From Salinibacter grassmerensis (GTDB lineage: Bacteria; Bacteroidota; Rhodothermia; Rhodothermales; Salinibacteraceae), in contig NZ_CAMTTF010000004.1 in the NCBI RefSeq assembly GCF_947077765.1, forward strand, positions 186,001 through 250,000: a stretch of DNA of 64,000 nucleotides, in the 5' to 3' direction. The notes beneath the pieces are model-generated. The model had not been told where the DNA came from, did not search any database, and was given only the letters and a program-made list of their open reading frames with translations. Positions 61,217 to 64,000 of the stretch are shown here, piece by piece. Position 1 is the first letter of the stretch. Each line of letters begins with the position of its first letter. The position numbers were made by a program, and so were the translations under genes.

Positions 61217-62758
61217 ATGGACGACATCGTACGCTCGGCCCTGCAGTGGATGGGTCCCCTCCGGCGGGTAAAGGAATTCAAGTCCCGCCCCGTCGCCACG
61301 CAGCGCTCTCTGCTTCGCCGCCTGCTTCGTCGCGCCGCCGACACCGAATGGGGACGTCGGTTCGGGTTTTCTGAGATCGCCGAGGCGTCCGACGTTGTAC
61401 AGGCCTATCAGAACCGCGTGCCGCTGCACACCTACGCGGACATCGCGGAGGATGCGGAGCGAATTCGGAACGGCGCCGCCGATGTGATGTGGCCCGGCAC
61501 CATCACCAACTTCGCCGTCTCCAGCGGCACCGTCTCCGACGGCAAGGTGATTCCCATCAGCGACGAGACGATCGATCACAACCGGTCGTTCAGTGTAGGC
61601 ACCGGCGTGAACTACCTCAAGGAGAGCCTCGACCCGAGCTTCTTCGGCGGCAGCCACCTGACCCTGCCGGGGCGCGTCGAGGAGGATCCCAACTACCCGG
61701 GCACGAAGGCGGGCGAGATCAGCGGCATCCTCGCAGAAAACGCCCCTGGGTTCTTCCGGGCGCTCTTCCAGGCCGTCCCCAACGAGGTGACCTTCCTTCC
61801 CAGTTGGGAGGAGAAGCTTCAGGCCGTTGCCGAGCGGACGGTCGACAAGGACATCCGCCTTCTCGTGATGGTGCCCACCTGGGCGCTTAACCTGTTCGAT
61901 CTGCTGATCGATCTGCACAACGAGCGACATGGCGACACGGCCACGACCGTGGGCGAGGTGTGGCCCAACCTGCAGGTGTTCGTCTCGGGCGGGGTCGCCC
62001 TTCGGTCGTACCGCGACCTGATCGAGGAGAAGATCGGACACGACATCGACTTCGTCGAGACCTACGGCGCATCCGAGGGCTTTTTCTCCTTCCAGGACGA
62101 GCTCGACGACCCGTCGATGCTGCTACACCTCGACAACGGGGTCTTCTACGAGTTCGTGCCGCTCAGTGAGCGTGGTGACGAGGCCCCAGCCCGCCATACG
62201 ATTGCCGATGTAGAGCCCGGCGTGCGCTACTCCCTGCACGTAACCTCCTGCAGCGGGCTCTGGGCCTACGAGGTGGGCGACGTCGTCCGGTTCACGCAGA
62301 CCTTCCCACACAAGATCACCGTGGCGGGCCGCACGAGCGACATGATCGACGAGTACGGCGAGGCCATCTACGGGGATGAGGTCCGCGCCGCCCTGAAGTC
62401 GGCCTGCGAGGCCACCGGGGCGCACGTGTCCGACTATCACGTAGCCCCGCGCCCCTCGGCCAACGGCACGCAGCCGGGGCACGAGTGGCTCATTGAGTTT
62501 GAACACCCTCCGGGCACCCTGGCGGCCTTCGAACGCGCCCTCGACGAGCACTTGCAGGAGGTGAACCGGCACTACTACATCCGCCGGGAGGGCGACGCCC
62601 TCGACGGCCCGGACGTGTCGTCCCTTCCGAAAGGAACGTTTTACCGCTGGCTCCAAGCGACCAACGACGACATCAGCGGCCAGACGAAGGTCCCACGCAT
62701 GAGCGACACCCGCGAGGTCGCCGATGGCGTGCTCGCGGCCGCTGAGCAGGGTCGTTGA
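61217..62758 (+). CDS. GH3-family acyl-adenylating enzyme
   Basis: 513 residues. The fold is that of plant GH3 acyl-acid amido synthetases, known in plants for coupling auxin or jasmonate to amino acids, but also common in Bacteroidota. Motif 1 reads NFAVSSGTVSDGKVIPIS (ATP-binding SSGT), the second ATP block is FVETYGASEGFFSFQDEL (YGASEG), and GLWAYEVGDVVRFTQ matches the YRxGDV motif. The C-terminal hinge and cap follow (KITVAGRTSDMIDEYGEAI). It probably activates a carboxylic acid with ATP; substrate and acceptor are unknown. Upstream of the primary sigma gene. Confidence 0.9.
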   Translation: MDDIVRSALQWMGPLRRVKEFKSRPVATQRSLLRRLLRRAADTEWGRRFGFSEIAEASDVVQAYQNRVPLHTYADIAEDAERIRNGAADVMWPGTITNFAVSSGTVSDGKVIPISDETIDHNRSFSVGTGVNYLKESLDPSFFGGSHLTLPGRVEEDPNYPGTKAGEISGILAENAPGFFRALFQAVPNEVTFLPSWEEKLQAVAERTVDKDIRLLVMVPTWALNLFDLLIDLHNERHGDTATTVGEVWPNLQVFVSGGVALRSYRDLIEEKIGHDIDFVETYGASEGFFSFQDELDDPSMLLHLDNGVFYEFVPLSERGDEAPARHTIADVEPGVRYSLHVTSCSGLWAYEVGDVVRFTQTFPHKITVAGRTSDMIDEYGEAIYGDEVRAALKSACEATGAHVSDYHVAPRPSANGTQPGHEWLIEFEHPPGTLAAFERALDEHLQEVNRHYYIRREGDALDGPDVSSLPKGTFYRWLQATNDDISGQTKVPRMSDTREVADGVLAAAEQGR

Positions 62759-63006
62759 GGGCGCCTCTACACGGATCTCCCACCATTTTTCCCGCCGCTG
62801 CCCCTGGAACAACCGGTCACGTCGCTCGTGATGGCTTTTCGGAGCGCAAATTGCATCCTCCGTGGACTCGGTACCGGTTGAGCTTCGGCGCTCTCTAATC
62901 CCGGTTGGAAGCGCACGCCTCCCCGACTGCCCCCCGATCGTTCCCGGGGACGTGCCGTTCTCACCATCACTTCTACCGTTCATCACCCACAACCCGACAG
63001 GACCAT

Positions 63007-63846
63007 ATGCAAGTTTCTCGCGAACAACGGATGCTGGACCAGTATCTCCAGGAGATCGGGAAAATCGACCTTCTCGAGCCGGAGGAGGAGGTCGAGCTGG
63101 CACGACGCATTGAGGATGATGACGAAGAGGCTCTTCACAAGCTCTGTCGCGCCAACCTGCGATTCGTCGTCTCGGTCGCGAAGAAGTATCAGGGACAGGG
63201 CCTGTCGCTGGCCGACCTCATCAACGAGGGCAACTACGGCCTCATCAAGGCCGCTAAACGGTTCGACGAGACCCGTGGCTTCAAGTTTATCTCCTACGCC
63301 GTCTGGTGGATTCGGCAGGCCATCCTGCAGGCCCTTGCGGAGCAGAGCCGCGTAGTGCGTCTGCCTCTCAACCGCATCGGCACCATCTCGAAGATCCGGA
63401 AGGCCAGTGCCCGCCTGCAGCAGGATCTCGACCGCAAGCCCAATATCGAAGAGCTGGCCGAGGAGCTTGAGATCGATGTCCAGAAGGTGCGCGAGGCAAT
63501 GAAGCACACCAGTCGCCACCTGTCGATGGACGCGCCGTTCAACGAGGAGGACGACAACAGCCTCCTCGACGTACTGCCGGACGAGGACAATGACTCTCCG
63601 GACGAGGAGATGCTCTCCGAATCGGTCAAGATCGACATCGAGCGCGCCCTCAGCGCCCTGCACGACCGGGAGGCCGAGATCACGCGCCTCTACTTCGGCA
63701 TCGGGCGCGAGCACCCGCTTACCCTTGAGGAGATCGGCAAGCGCTTCGACCTCACGCGGGAGCGCGTCCGCCAGATTAAGGAGAAGGCCCTTCGGAAGCT
63801 CCGCCAGCGTCACAACCGTCAAGACCTTCAGCCTCACACTGATTAG
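63007..63846 (+). CDS. rpoD: Primary (RpoD-type) RNA polymerase sigma factor
   Basis: 279 residues from the ATG at 63007 ([20 protein letters not shown]); the longer frame is unlikely. It has the short form usual for Bacteroidota, without the large region 1.1 or the non-conserved insert of proteobacterial RpoD. Regions: 1.2 ([20 protein letters not shown]), 2 ([60 protein letters not shown]), 3 ([20 protein letters not shown]), and 4 ([20 protein letters not shown]). The 248-bp region upstream should hold its promoter. A strong terminator follows. Confidence 0.96.
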   Translation: MQVSREQRMLDQYLQEIGKIDLLEPEEEVELARRIEDDDEEALHKLCRANLRFVVSVAKKYQGQGLSLADLINEGNYGLIKAAKRFDETRGFKFISYAVWWIRQAILQALAEQSRVVRLPLNRIGTISKIRKASARLQQDLDRKPNIEELAEELEIDVQKVREAMKHTSRHLSMDAPFNEEDDNSLLDVLPDEDNDSPDEEMLSESVKIDIERALSALHDREAEITRLYFGIGREHPLTLEEIGKRFDLTRERVRQIKEKALRKLRQRHNRQDLQPHTD

Positions 63847-63892
63847 TACCGATACGGCCCCTCCTCCCGATTCATCCCTGCGATGAACGATC

Positions 63893-63932
63893 CGGGCGCG
63901 TCCCGACTTCTGTCGGGGTGCGCCCGTTTTCG
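63893..63932 (+). terminator. Strong Rho-independent terminator after rpoD
   Basis: A 15-bp stem (arms 63893-63907 and 63912-63926, with two G-T pairs) around a TTCT loop, followed at once by TTTTCGTT. It sits 46 bp past the rpoD stop. After it, an ATG at 63973 may open the next gene (MSLLPFRP), which runs off the window. Confidence 0.92.
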
Positions 63933-64000
63933 TTGGGGGCTGCCGGACCCGATCGAGCCACCCGTGTCATCCATGTCGCTTCTGCCGTTTCGCCCTTCCT

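Noticed and set aside
1-64000. CRISPR array, IS element, prophage, restriction or toxin-antitoxin genes
   Set aside because: I looked for regularly spaced repeats, transposase or integrase motifs and small paired genes, and found none that hold up.

Overview
The window looks like chromosome from an extremely halophilic member of the Rhodothermota/Bacteroidota, and Salinibacter ruber or a close relative is the best match. The reasons are high GC (mostly mid-60s by eye), Asp/Glu-rich cytosolic proteins, few Shine-Dalgarno sequences, a short RpoD-type sigma factor, an Oar-like TonB-dependent receptor, proteins with C-terminal sorting domains of the type IX secretion kind, and a GlmU-like transferase of the Bacteroidota type. 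This is a family-level reading made without any database search. I saw no transposase, integrase, prophage, CRISPR array, rRNA or origin.

Layout. 1-4.8 kb (minus): envelope proteins (cut DUF2807 protein, NTF2-like protein, M1 aminopeptidase, lipoprotein) and a ZIP-type metal transporter, followed by tRNA-Asp with its own terminator. 5.3-14 kb: FmdB-like protein, [2Fe-2S] ferredoxin, IPP isomerase, DUF547 protein, gatB, a thioredoxin-fold lipoprotein without the cysteine pair, a methyltransferase, tpiA and class I aldolase with a clear terminator. 14-22 kb: Suc/Fer-like protein, a two-module AAA protein with a degenerate first module, and three exported amidohydrolase paralogues, of which only the middle one keeps its metal ligands. 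22-26 kb (minus): nadB-nadC-nadA, the complete aspartate-to-NaMN branch. 26-34 kb (minus): an exported beta-propeller, a PKD plus two-spondin-module lipoprotein, an Oar-type TonB receptor and a DUF6503 lipoprotein. This block has visibly lower GC. 34-42.7 kb: SPOR lipoprotein, nitrilase-fold hydrolase, small membrane proteins, a choice-of-anchor-B protein, glgC and glgA, and a P1 (DmpA-type) peptidase. 42.8-50 kb: ECF sigma factor, FNR-type flavoreductase, LamG/sorting-domain protein, UPF0173 hydrolase, phosphoesterase, GlmU-like transferase. 50-58.4 kb: transaldolase-like enzyme, beta-CASP nuclease, a GlcD-GlcF fusion oxidase of the YdiJ type, S41 protease and an orphan protein. 58.5-64 kb: folP-cdaA-pcm operon (minus), GH3-family enzyme, primary sigma factor with a strong terminator.

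How the genes work together. Much of the window is core metabolism: glycolysis (tpiA, aldolase), glycogen synthesis (glgC, glgA), NAD synthesis, folate and c-di-AMP (folP, cdaA), isoprenoid supply and Asn/Gln-tRNA amidation. Between these lie exported proteins typical of Bacteroidota envelopes. The points most worth a second look are the amidohydrolase trio with two apparent pseudoenzymes, the Oar receptor next to a duplicated-spondin lipoprotein, a structured non-coding gap at 21.98-22.19 kb, and several enzyme folds that have lost signature residues.
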